NCBI RefSeq assembly: GCF_949987515.2
Contig: NC_082692.2
Span: 43,988,418 to 44,052,417 of the forward strand
Length of the DNA: 64,000 bases
Source: Delphinus delphis
Lineage: Eukaryota > Chordata > Mammalia > Artiodactyla > Delphinidae
Reading direction: 5' to 3'
A program made the translations under genes and the position numbers. The stretch's first letter is position 1. Every line of letters begins with the position of its first letter. Positions 54,943 to 64,000 of the stretch are shown here, piece by piece. The notes beneath the pieces were generated by a model. It did not search any database. It was not told the origin of the DNA and saw only the letters and a program-made list of their open reading frames with translations.

Positions 54943-56412
54943 ATCAAGCCAACACAACTCTACATGTACTCTTCTCTCTCAAGGAAAGAAAGAGCTCCCC
55001 TAATTTTTAGCTAGGTGCATGATCACCAAGAACAAATACATCCCTCTCAGGCTTCCCTGAGTTAGATGTGGCCGTGCTGTGGCTAAGTTCTGGCCCACAA
55101 GATGTGAGCATAAGTGATTATGCTACTTCTGGGGCGTGTCCTTCAGGGGAAAGGCAGTGCCTTTTCTGTACATCCTTGGTCCAGATGACTGGGAAGCAGC
55201 TGTGGTGGCCAAAACATTTCAGAACCATGCAAGCGTAACAACCTAGGAAGGCAAAGCAAGGTGACAGAAGACACCTGGGCCCCTGTCCCAGTCACTGGTG
55301 CTGGTAACAAACGACTCCAACACTGAACTCTGTAGAACAACCATTTTATTATGCTCACGGACTCCGTGGGCCAGAAATTCAAACCAGGCACAAGGGGGAC
55401 GTCTTGTCTCTGCTCTGGGATGTCTGGACCTCAGCTGGTCAAACTCAACAGCTAGAATGGCTTGACGGCTGGAGGCTGGAATCACGCGGAAGCAACTTCA
55501 CTCATATGTCTAGTGGTTGATGCTCACTATTAGCTGGGACCTCAATTGGGGAGCAGCCAGGCAGACCACTGACAGGTGGCCTCGGCATGTGGCCTGACAG
55601 AACGGTGGCCTCAGGGTTCCAGGGAACAAGGCAGAAGCGGCATCACCTTTCCTACCTAACTTCACAAGTCATGTAGCATCACTGACCCCACTGTCTACTG
55701 GTTACAAGTGAGCAGGTGACCCACAGATTGAAGGGGAGGAGACAAGAACCAACCCTTCAATGGGAAAAGCAGCAAAGGAACTGCACAGGTGTTTTAAAAC
55801 TACCACAGTACGTGACCCTGAGTAGCACACCAGTCTGGACACCCACCTAAGTGCAAACAAAAGTGATCGTTTTTAAGCCACTGTTATTGTGGGTCTCTGA
55901 GGCAAAATTTTAGGAAATACTAATATACCCCAATATTTTAAAATAAATCATCAAACACGAGTAACAACAATGTCTATCTCAAGAAACTAATGTTGTAACT
56001 ACTAGAATCATTTTGTAGCTATAACATATATTATACTATCAGTGATTGGCATATTTTCTTCATCCAAAAAATGTTCATGAATACCAGAAACCCCCAATAC
56101 AGTACAATTCTTCTGTCACTTGCATGCTGCCAATTCCCCTTCCTGGTTTGGGGCACTGTGGGGTTTCTGAGCCCAGACAATAAGGATGCTGATGTAGCCG
56201 AGAAACTGCAGCCTGAAAACAAAGAGTTCCAGATGCGAATGTGCTAAATGACTCGGAAGCCTCTCAAAGACCCCACCCTAGGCCAAGGAAATCACCCACT
56301 CCGCTGCCTCTCTTGTCATCTACGTACAACTAAGCAAAGCAAATCCTTACAAATCTAATAGCTTCACAGAATCACATCACATTCTAATCATTTAGTACAC
56401 ACTGGATACGTC
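54943..56412. other. Ancient repeat-like and unassigned sequence
   Basis: 55.29-55.75 kb ('caaccattttattatgctcacgg', 'gtctctgctctgggatgtctgg', 'atgtctagtggttgatgctc', 'agtcatgtagcatcactg') follows the order of a common old eutherian DNA-transposon-like repeat that I cannot name. The rest has no visible feature. Confidence 0.4.
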
Positions 56413-56422
56413 ATTCTTTTTT

Positions 56423-56828
56423 GTTTTTAATAAATTTATTTATTTTATTTATTTATTTTTGGCTGCACTGGGTCTTCATTGCTGCTTGTGGGCTTTCTCT
56501 AGTTGAGGTGAGCGGGGGCTACTCTTTGTTGTGGCGCGCAGGCTTCTCACTGCGGTGGCTTCTCTTGTTGCAGAGCACGGGCTCTAGGCGCGCGGGCTTC
56601 AGTAGTTGTGGCTCATGGGCTCAGTAGTTGTGGCTCACAGTCTCAGTAGTTGTGGCTTGCAGGCTCAGTAGTTGTGGCTCACAGGCTCCGGAGCGCAGGC
56701 TCAGCAGCTGTGGCACACGGGCCCAACTGCTCCGCAGCATGTGGGATCTTCCCGGACCAGGGCTCAAACCCACGCCCCTGCATTGGCAGGCAGGCTCTCA
56801 ATCACTGCGCCACCAGGGAAGCCCCATT
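56423..56828 (-). mobile_element. Long CHR-type SINE (minus) with expanded internal repeat
   Basis: Reverse long-form SINE: (TTTA)n tail, 'ttttggctgcactgggtcttc', then about five copies of a 22- to 24-bp unit built on 'cagtagttgtggctc', then the normal head complement 'gcgccaccagggaagcccc'. It is flanked by ATTCTTTTTT at 56413-56422 and 56829-56838. Confidence 0.88.
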
Positions 56829-57079
56829 ATTCTTTTTTAAAAAATCAACAGACAATAGGATTTCTACCTCCCCAAACCCATACACAGCAAAGCGTGTAAA
56901 AGGAAGATTGGTTCCTTTATGTCCCCACAAAACAAAAAAGAAACCAACCTCTGAGAGCACATTAGCTTCACAGAAAATTGTGAAAGTCTGATCATCTCAA
57001 AATACATGCAAAACCACATACAACTCTGAAATATGTCCCCAGAGGAGAATACTTTAATATCAAAATCTATGAACGTAGA

Positions 57080-57261
57080 ATTCAGAAAAATAAGGGCTTC
57101 GGAAACAGGTCAAGTTAAAATCAAGTTCCACAACTTCCCAGCTGTGCAACCTGAGGGAAGTGACTCAACCAACCCTCCCTGCACCCTGGTTCGCCCATGT
57201 CTATAAGATGGAACCAACCGCCAGAGATGCCAGGACTAAATACCATGCCTGGCACAGTGTA
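57080..57261 (+). mobile_element. MIR SINE (plus)
   Basis: 'aaatcaagttccacaacttcccagctgtgcaacctgagggaagtgactcaacc', 'atgtctataagatgg' and 'accatgcctggcacagtg' follow MIR. It is interrupted at its end by the hAT MITE. Confidence 0.65.
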
Positions 57262-57269
57262 CGTTAGAC

Positions 57270-57425
57270 TAGTGGTTCCCAACCTTTCTGGCACCAGGGA
57301 CCGGTTTCATGGAAGACCAGGGGATGGTGCGAGGGGGAGAATGGTTCAGGAGGTAATGCGGGCGATGGGGAGCTGCAGATGAAGCTTCACTCACTTACCC
57401 AGAACTCACCTCCTGGGGACCCCTG
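57270..57425 (-). mobile_element. hAT-type MITE (minus), second copy of the 10.4-kb family
   Basis: Begins TAGTGGTTCCCAACC and ends 'ctggggacccctg'. Internal blocks 'ggcaccagggaccggtttcatggaagac' match the complement of 10448-10663. The 8-bp flanks CGTTAGAC (57262-57269) and CATTAGAC (57426-57433) differ by one CpG transition. Confidence 0.88.
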
Positions 57426-57433
57426 CATTAGAC

Positions 57434-57926
57434 CTTCTTCAATTCATGGACCACTGACTCACTAAATGAATGGGCACACCCCACAACCTCTCCACGGTTT
57501 CCTTCCCAGATCACAGAAAGCCCACCTCACTTCCAAAAGGTTGTATCCAACTATGCTGGCGTTTTAACCAACCGACAATAGAGGCAATATTTACTTAAAA
57601 AGAAAAGCACAGATTCTCTTTGACAGCAGGGCGCTAGAATTAGACCATCTCGTGAGCTGCTGCTGGATGGCACACACTATATTTTTCTCAAGAAAAAGCC
57701 AACATGTTGCATCCTCTCCACTGCCTTTATCTGCCCATCACAGAGCGGCCAGCAGAACGCTGTGTCATCCGCAGACTAACATGGTCCTCGAAGGGTCCAT
57801 GTGGTGATTTCTGCTGGAACAGACCAGTGACAACACAGTGGTCAAGTAGGGCCAGCACTGCTTTTCCACGAGGCTTTGGAGTTCATCTTTCTCCCAGGTG
57901 TCCACCTGTATTTAGCAACTGAACTT
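57434..57926. other. Unassigned sequence
   Basis: No recognisable gene or repeat. Confidence 0.45.
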
Positions 57927-57943
57927 AAGAGTTGTGTTTGTGG

Positions 57944-58208
57944 AGGGGAGGAGTTTGGGATTAACACATACACACTACTATATATAAAATAGATAAACAA
58001 CAGGGACCTACTGTATAGCACAGGGAACTCTGCTCAAAGTTCTGTAATAACCTAAAATGGAAAAGAATTTGAAAAAGAACAGATATAGGTATATGTATAA
58101 CTGAATCACTTGGCTGTACACCTGAAACACAATATTGTAAATCAACTATAGTTCAATATAAAATAAAAAAGTTTGTAAATAAAAAATAAAACAAAAATAA
58201 ATTTTTTA
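57944..58208 (+). mobile_element. 5'-truncated L1 3' end
   Basis: 3'UTR-only fragment with 'gggacctactgtatagcacagggaac' and an A-rich tail. It is flanked by a perfect 17-bp duplication AAGAGTTGTGTTTGTGG at 57927-57943 and 58209-58225. Confidence 0.93.
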
Positions 58209-58299
58209 AAGAGTTGTGTTTGTGGTTTGTAGAACATAATTTAAAGGAGGTTTATTACCTAGTTTAAAGGAGACCTCACCTGCAAGATGACTATGCATT

Positions 58300-58850
58300 T
58301 AGCTGCCTAGGAAAGATCTTTTTTAAAGAACTTTACAGAAAAATTTGAATGAAAATACTGAGAAAAGTACGATGAGCTGCCATGTATGGATGCACAGATC
58401 TCCATCACCAGCTCCAACCATTATCAATGCACAGACCACCCTGGTCCATCAATATCCCACCTAGTCCTTCCCACCAAAAACTGTCTGAGTAGATCTCAGA
58501 CAGCATGTTATTTCATCAGGAATAGTTCAGCATTTATCTCTAACAGTACAGTTCATTAATATCATGAAACAAAGCGTCCAAACTTCCCAAGCATCTGTAA
58601 GTTTCTTTCCCGTTTCTTCCTTTGACTCAGGGTCTTGGTGAGTCCATACACTGCAGCTGCCAGATACATGTCCTCAGTCTCTTCCAATCTATGGGATCCC
58701 CTCCTCTCTCTCCATCTTTATCTCCTTGCAGCTTATCTGTTGAAGTAATGGGAGTATTTGTCCCATGGTTTCCCAAATTTGACTTTTGGTGACTGCATCC
58801 CCATGGTGTCATTTAGAATATTCCTAATGTTTCCTGTAAATTAGAAGTTG
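58300..58850 (-). mobile_element. Ancient L1-like repeat (minus), tentative
   Basis: 'ccatcaccagctccaaccattatcaatg', 'tcctcagtctcttccaatctatggg' and nearby blocks resemble the complement of an old L1 3' region. Strongly decayed. Confidence 0.4.
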
Positions 58851-59468
58851 GATGGAGACCACTGGTGAGATTCAAGCACATAAAACCTGGTTATCTCTTT
58901 TTTGTAAGTTAGCAGCCGAGACAGCATTAGATGTTGTACTCATTCTTCACTTGAAAGCTAAATTATCTCTATAAAGATATCTTACTTTCATTAAATTTTT
59001 TTGCCCTGAGGTATAGGTACAGTTCATACAAGTAAATGCTTGATTCTTTCCCTTTATTTCAAGTTTTCAGAATAATAAGTTGGTTCCATAGACTCTTCTA
59101 GGAGTAGGTAACTGACAGACAAATAGAAAGAGGAAATAAGGGGGAGAGCTTTATATTCCCAAAGTTCCAGGTTTTGATAAACCATGTTTTGAGTTAGAGA
59201 AAACAGAAGAAAAGTGTAACAGGGAAGAAAATGCTCCGTTCCAACCACAGTAAGTTAAACGGGTGGGTACACTGGTCTAAATTTCTCTTACATTTTAGCT
59301 TTTTGGTTCTGGTATATATGCTTCGGTTTATAGTTAGTAAATCTTTCTGGTAAACCAGATGCTAATTGCTAAGGGAAAATTTGACGAAACTAGAAAGAAG
59401 CTAAAAGATTTTCTGCCTTTTAGAAAATAATGTGTTGGTTTTTCCTTCCTCCTTTAAGTGGTAAGTTA
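58851..59468. other. Unassigned sequence
   Basis: No recognisable gene or repeat. Confidence 0.45.
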
Positions 59469-59482
59469 AAAAAAATACTCTG

Positions 59483-59787
59483 AAGGGGCTTCCCTGGTGG
59501 CGCAGTGGTTGAGAATCTGCCTGCCAATGCAGTGGACATGGGTTCAAGCCCTGGTCTGGGAAGATCCCACATGCCGCTGAGCAACTGGGCCCGTGAGCCA
59601 CAACCACTGTGCCTGCGTGTCTGGAGTCTGTGCTCCGCAACAAGAGAGGCCGCGACAGTGAGAGGCCCACGCACCGCGATGAAAAGTGCCCCCCCCCCCC
59701 CCCCCCCCCCGCTCACTGCAACTAGAGAAAGCCCTCACACAGAAACAAAGACCCAACACAGCCAAAAATAAATAAACTGATTAATTT
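59483..59787 (+). mobile_element. Long CHR-type SINE with a C22 run
   Basis: Head, long body and 'agccaaaaataaataaa' tail as in the 11.07-kb copy. It is flanked by AAAAAAATACTCTG at 59469-59482 and 59788-59801. At 59689-59710 it has 22 consecutive C where the 11.07-kb copy has five. Confidence 0.9.
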
Positions 59788-59801
59788 AAAAAAATACTCT
59801 G

Positions 59802-60377
59802 CAAAAAGAGTATGATCTTGTTTCTCGAAAGAAACTGTGTGTGTGTGTGCATGTAAAATAAAAATGTATGAATGCGTGGTTTCATACATTTTATGAGAAA
59901 CTAAGGGGAGAATGTAAATAAAACATTTATAGTAGTTATCACAGGAAAAGCAGGATGGGGAGAGAGGGAAACGACTCTGCTTGTTGAGACAAATTTGTGT
60001 TGCTTTCCAAACTGAAAGCTGATGACTGAGAGCAACGATTTACAACTACGCAATTTGCAGAGTCCAAGAATGATGGCGGATTCCTTTACTTCCAGATGCT
60101 GAGAGGCCATCTCTGCCATGATAAGCCAGCACTGAAGAGACAAAGGAGAATTTCCAGGGCCTCTGTGGGCACTGCTGACGTGCTGATGGCTGAAAAATGA
60201 CAAAAGTCTACAAAACCACTTCCTAAGCCACCGCAGGGCAGGACAGGATAAGGGATAAGCTAACACCTTTTATTCTGCACAGGAGGAGACCCTCAAAGGA
60301 AGAACTAACCCTCCTTTTAGGAAGACAATAGGCCCTATATGTCAAAAAGGTATGCACCACAGCTTTGAAATGTTTCT
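59802..60377. other. Unassigned sequence
   Basis: A short (GT)n run at about 59838-59850; nothing else recognised. Confidence 0.45.
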
Positions 60378-60383
60378 ATTTGC

Positions 60384-60388
<5 letters not shown>

Positions 60389-60414
<26 letters not shown>

Positions 60415-60594
60415 GCGGTACAAGGGCCTCTCACTGTTGTGGCCTCTCCTGTTGCGGAGCGCAGGCTCAGCGGCCATGGCTCACGGGCCCAGCCGCTCCG
60501 CGGCATGTGGGATCTTCCCGGACCGGGGCACGAAACCGTGTCCCCTGCATCGGCTGGCAGACTCTCAACCACTGCACCACCAGGGAAGCCCCCC
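60389..60594 (-). mobile_element. CHR-2-type SINE (minus)
   Basis: Reverse copy with a T26 tail and a small internal deletion near 'gttgcggagcgcaggctcag'. It is flanked by ATTTGCTTTCT at 60378-60388 and 60595-60605. Confidence 0.92.
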
Positions 60595-60605
60595 ATTTGC
60601 TTTCT

Positions 60606-61131
60606 TAAATGGCATTACGATGACTTACATTACAAAATTGTTTGGTATTTAAATAAGGGTTTTTTAAAAACCTTTATTAAGCAATAAAGCAATTTATGGC
60701 TGTGTATCCAAACTGCTCGACCAGAAAGCTACCACCTCTGGCTTTGAGTCACTGAAGGAGTCACAGAGGAGGAAAAGACAAGGAGGAAGCCAGAAGCTGT
60801 GCTGACAGACAGGTCACACTGGCCCCTGCCACCCTGCGGGCTCCGAGTCCAGATGAAGGTAGGAAATCACTAAAGACCACCAACTCAAGATATTCCTCTC
60901 AGCTGTGACAGAATGGATTCAAAAGGAACCTGATTCTAACAGAAAAAATCAAAGGAATATTCATTCAGAACCTTTAAATGAAAATGTAAACATATCCTAC
61001 AGAAACAGAATTCAGATATAGATTAACCCAAAATCTACCTACCAGGTAAATAAACACCAATATAGCACAAACTATAACTACCTTTTTAAGGAAAAAAGAA
61101 TCAAAGAATCGTAAAGATTCCAACACGACTG
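60606..61131. other. Unassigned sequence
   Basis: No recognisable gene or repeat. Confidence 0.45.
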
Positions 61132-61148
61132 ATAAAATCAAAGGATGG

Positions 61149-62980
61149 CAGTACCATACTGTCTTGATTACTGTAGCTCTGTAGTCTAGTCTGAAGTCAG
61201 GATGGTACTGGCACAAAAACAGAAATATAGATCAATGGAACAGGATAGAAAGCCCAGAGATAAACCCACGCACATATGGACACCTTATCTTTGATAAAGG
61301 AGGCAGGAATGTACAGTGGAGAAAGGACAGCCTCTTCAATAAGTGGTACTGGGAAAACTGGACAGGTACATGTAAAAGTATGAGATTAGAACGCTCCCTA
61401 ACACCATACACAAAAATAAGCTCAAAATGGATTAAAGACCTAAATATAAGGCCAGAAACTATCAAACTCTTAGAGGAAAACATAGGCAGAACACTCTATG
61501 ACATAAATCACAGCAAGATCCTTTTTGACCCACCTCCTACAGAAATGGAAATAAAAACAAAAATAAACAAATGGGACCTAATGAAACTTCAAAGCTTTTG
61601 CACAGCAAAGGAAACCATAAACAAGACCAAAAGACAACCCTCAGAATGGGAGAAAATATTTGCAAATGAAGCAACTGACAAAGGATTAATTTCCAAAATT
61701 TACAAGCAGCTCATGCAGCTCAATAACAAAAAAACAACAACTCAATCCAAAAATGGGCAGAAGACCTAAATAGACATTTCTCCAAAGAAGATATACAGAC
61801 TGCCAACAAACACATGAAAGAATGCTCAACATCATTAATCATTAGAGAAATGCAAATCAAGACTACAATGAGATATCATCTCACACCAGTCAGAATGGCC
61901 ATCATCAAAAAATCTAGAAACAATAAATGCTGGAGAGGGTGTGGAGAAAAGGGAACACTCTTGCACTGCTGGTGGGAATGTGAATTGGTACAGCCACTAT
62001 GGAGAACAGTTTGGAGGTTCCTTAAAAAAACTACAAATAGAACTACCATATGACCTAGCAATCCCACTACTGGGCATATACCCTGAGAAAACCATAATTC
62101 AAAAAGAGTCATGTACCAAAATATCCATTGCAGCTCTATTTACAATAGCCAGGAGATGGAAACAACCTAAGTGTCCATCATCGGATGAATGGATAAAGAA
62201 GATGTGGCAGGGCTGCCCTGGTGGCGCAGTGGTTGAGAGTCCGCCTGCTGATGCAGGGGACACGGGTTTGTGCCCCGGTTCGGGAAGATCCCACATGCTG
62301 CGGAGTGGCTAGGCCTGAGAGCCATGGCCACTGAGCCTGCGCATCTGGAGCCTGTGCTCCGCAATGGGAGAGGCCACAAAGGTGAGAGGCCCACGTACTG
62401 CAAAAAAAAAAAAAAAAAAAAAAAAAGAAGATGTGGCACATATATACAATGGAATATTACTCAGCCATAAAAAGAAACGAAATTGAGTTATTTGTAGTGA
62501 GGTGGATGGAACTAGAGTCTGTCATACAGAGTGAAGTAAGTCAGAAAGAGAAAGACAAATACCGTATGCTAACACATATATATGCAATCTAAGAAAAAAA
62601 AAAGTCATGAAGAACCTAGGGGTAAGACAGGAATAAAGACACAGACCTACTAGAGAATGGACTTGAGGATATGGGGAGGGGGAAGGGTAAGCTGTGACAA
62701 AGTGAAAGAGTGGCATGGACATATATACACTACCAAACGTAAAATAGGTAGCTAGTGGGAAGCAGCCACATAGCACAGGGAGATCAGCTAGGTGCTTTGT
62801 GACCACCTAGAGGGGTGGGATAGGGAGGGTGGGAGGGAGGGAGACGCAAGGGGGAAGAGATATGGGAACATATGTATATGTATAACTGATTCACTTTGTT
62901 ATAAAGTAGAAACTAACACACCATTGTAAAGCAATTATACTCCAATAAAGAAATAATAATGTAAAATAATAAATAAATAA
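61149..62980 (+). mobile_element. Young L1 with inverted 5' end (twin-priming), nested SINE
   Basis: 61149 to about 61201 is the complement of the ORF2 block 'cctgacttcagact...gtatggtactg'. From 61202 ('atggtactggcac') the L1 runs on the plus strand to the 3'UTR and tail. The two pieces overlap by about nine bases on the element map. A perfect 17-bp duplication ATAAAATCAAAGGATGG at 61132-61148 and 62981-62997 shows one insertion event. The sense part is nearly identical to 47.50-49.01 kb, and its ORF2 end keeps the cysteine motif. Confidence 0.95.
62210..62423 (+). mobile_element. CHR-2-type SINE inside the young L1
   Basis: Full-length copy with an A26 tail, flanked by AAAGAAGATGTGGCA at 62195-62209 and 62424-62438. 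It inserted after the L1, so it is among the youngest inserts here. Confidence 0.95.
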
Positions 62981-62997
62981 ATAAAATCAAAGGATGG

Positions 62998-63117
62998 TTC
63001 TCCTACACACAGCGAGCGTCATTCAGATGTCAACTGTCAATCACATCCTTCCTGCATCCCTGGTGTTCCCATCATAGCAATAGTCTTTCATTGAAGGATC
63101 AACTCTCCTAGGGTGCA
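62998..63117. other. Short unassigned spacer
   Basis: No recognisable feature. Confidence 0.4.
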
Positions 63118-63290
63118 GGGTTTCTCTTGGGGGTGATAAAAATATTCTAAATTTGATTATAGTTATGGCTGCACAATTCTGTGAATATTCTAAAAAACAT
63201 TGAATTGTACACTTTAAACAGTTGAATTGTATATAGTATGCGAATTGTATCTCAGAAAATCTACTACCAAAATAAAGAAGTAGGGGATAG
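63118..63290 (+). mobile_element. Ancient L1 (L1M-type) 3' end
   Basis: 'aaaatattctaaatttgattatagttatggctgcacaattctgtgaatattc', then 'cattgaattgtacactttaaac' and 'gaattgtatctcag' follow the classic old L1 3'UTR. It is the same family end as at 1-245. Confidence 0.65.
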
Positions 63291-64000
63291 TTAGTTCTCT
63301 ATACACATGCTCCTTACAGAAACAAAGATATAGACTAATTCATGCTTAAAATGAGATTCTGACTATAGAAAGATGATACTTCCAAACAAGAGTACAGAAA
63401 AAGGACTTAACTGATGAATTTAGTACATAGAGAAAAGCCAGTTCTGTCTTAATTTCTTATATAGGGAAAGTGACAGACTCTCATTCCCTAAATTCAAGTA
63501 TAACCCATCATAATACATGGAGATGTGCAATCACTGTATATTACAAATCTACTTACAGATACTACGTTTGCAATTTTTTCTTAACTTTTAATTCTGAAAT
63601 AAGTTCAGACTTACAAAAAAGTCACAAAAGTCATACAAAAAATTCCCAAATACCGCTTCATCTGCATGCTCCAAATGTTAAGGTCTTTCTCCATCATAAT
63701 ATTAGCTACCCACTAAAATAACATAAAATGCCTAAAATTATGTAACAGAAGAAGCAAAAAATTATTAAAGAAAAATATTCCATTTCCATAAATCCCAAGC
63801 TTTTCTTGGAAATGGGGAGATCAGAAGTCGACGTGGCCTTTAATAACAATATACTCTTTCAATGGCTTCTCTCTGGCTAATTACTAAATGGGAATTCCAG
63901 CTGTACCCGTAGATCGAATGTAGCTGTCAGATACTGCTCACAAGATGTCATGGAAGTATGTACTGTGGTCTAGGGAATTCAATCTCACTGCTGTCCTACA
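63291..64000. other. Unassigned sequence with a possible old L1 fragment
   Basis: 63.58-63.69 kb ('taattctgaaataagttcagacttacaaaaaag', 'attcccaaatacc') looks like a minus-strand old L1 block. The rest is unassigned up to the window end. Confidence 0.4.

Noticed and set aside
1..64000. tRNA, snRNA, 5S, 7SK or Y-RNA genes
   Set aside because: Searched by eye for their conserved boxes. The only tRNA-like sequences are SINE heads (A and B boxes within CHR and MIR elements).

Overview
This is mammalian nuclear DNA, and the repeats point to a cetacean (dolphin or whale; I cannot pick the species). About ten copies of a roughly 200-bp tRNA-derived SINE of the cetacean CHR group are present. Their 5' end reads GGCTTCCCTGGTGGCGCAGT and they end in an A tail. 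Many young truncated L1s and one near full-length L1 of the artiodactyl/cetacean type accompany them. Older eutherian repeats (MIR, MER20, MLT1, L1M, hAT MITEs) lie underneath. I see no multi-exon gene, no RNA gene, no CRISPR and nothing prokaryotic. The window reads as a gene-poor intergenic or intronic stretch.

Layout. 1-13 kb: old L1, LTR and hAT relics with young SINEs and L1 3' ends; a 216-bp hAT MITE with a perfect 8-bp target duplication at 10.4 kb; an MLT1 LTR split by a SINE. 13-24 kb: MIR and MER20 relics, long unassigned stretches, a pre-miRNA-sized hairpin at 19.8 kb, and the first copy of an unclassified dispersed sequence at 17.9 kb. 24.5-25.5 kb: an L1 with an inverted 5' end that later received a 78-bp mariner-type palindrome. 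26-40 kb: mostly unassigned or anciently repetitive DNA, two purine tracts, and the second copy of the dispersed sequence at 35 kb, lodged inside a MIR. 40.6-49.0 kb: an older L1 3' end followed directly by a 7.5-kb L1 with its 5'UTR, ORF1 and ORF2, all broken by stops and frameshifts. 49.3-50.8 kb: the only convincing host gene, a single-exon POM121-like ORF (232 aa) in a CpG-rich block, ending in an A16 run and bracketed by a candidate target-site duplication. 51.9-64 kb: further L1s, several with exact target duplications and nested SINEs, including a second L1 with an inverted 5' end at 61.1-63.0 kb.

Functionally the window holds one probable protein-coding retrogene in a landscape built by L1 and the SINEs it mobilises. 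The inserts can be ordered in time from their nesting. Family names are from memory of consensus sequences. Boundaries with target-site duplications were read directly; other boundaries are approximate.
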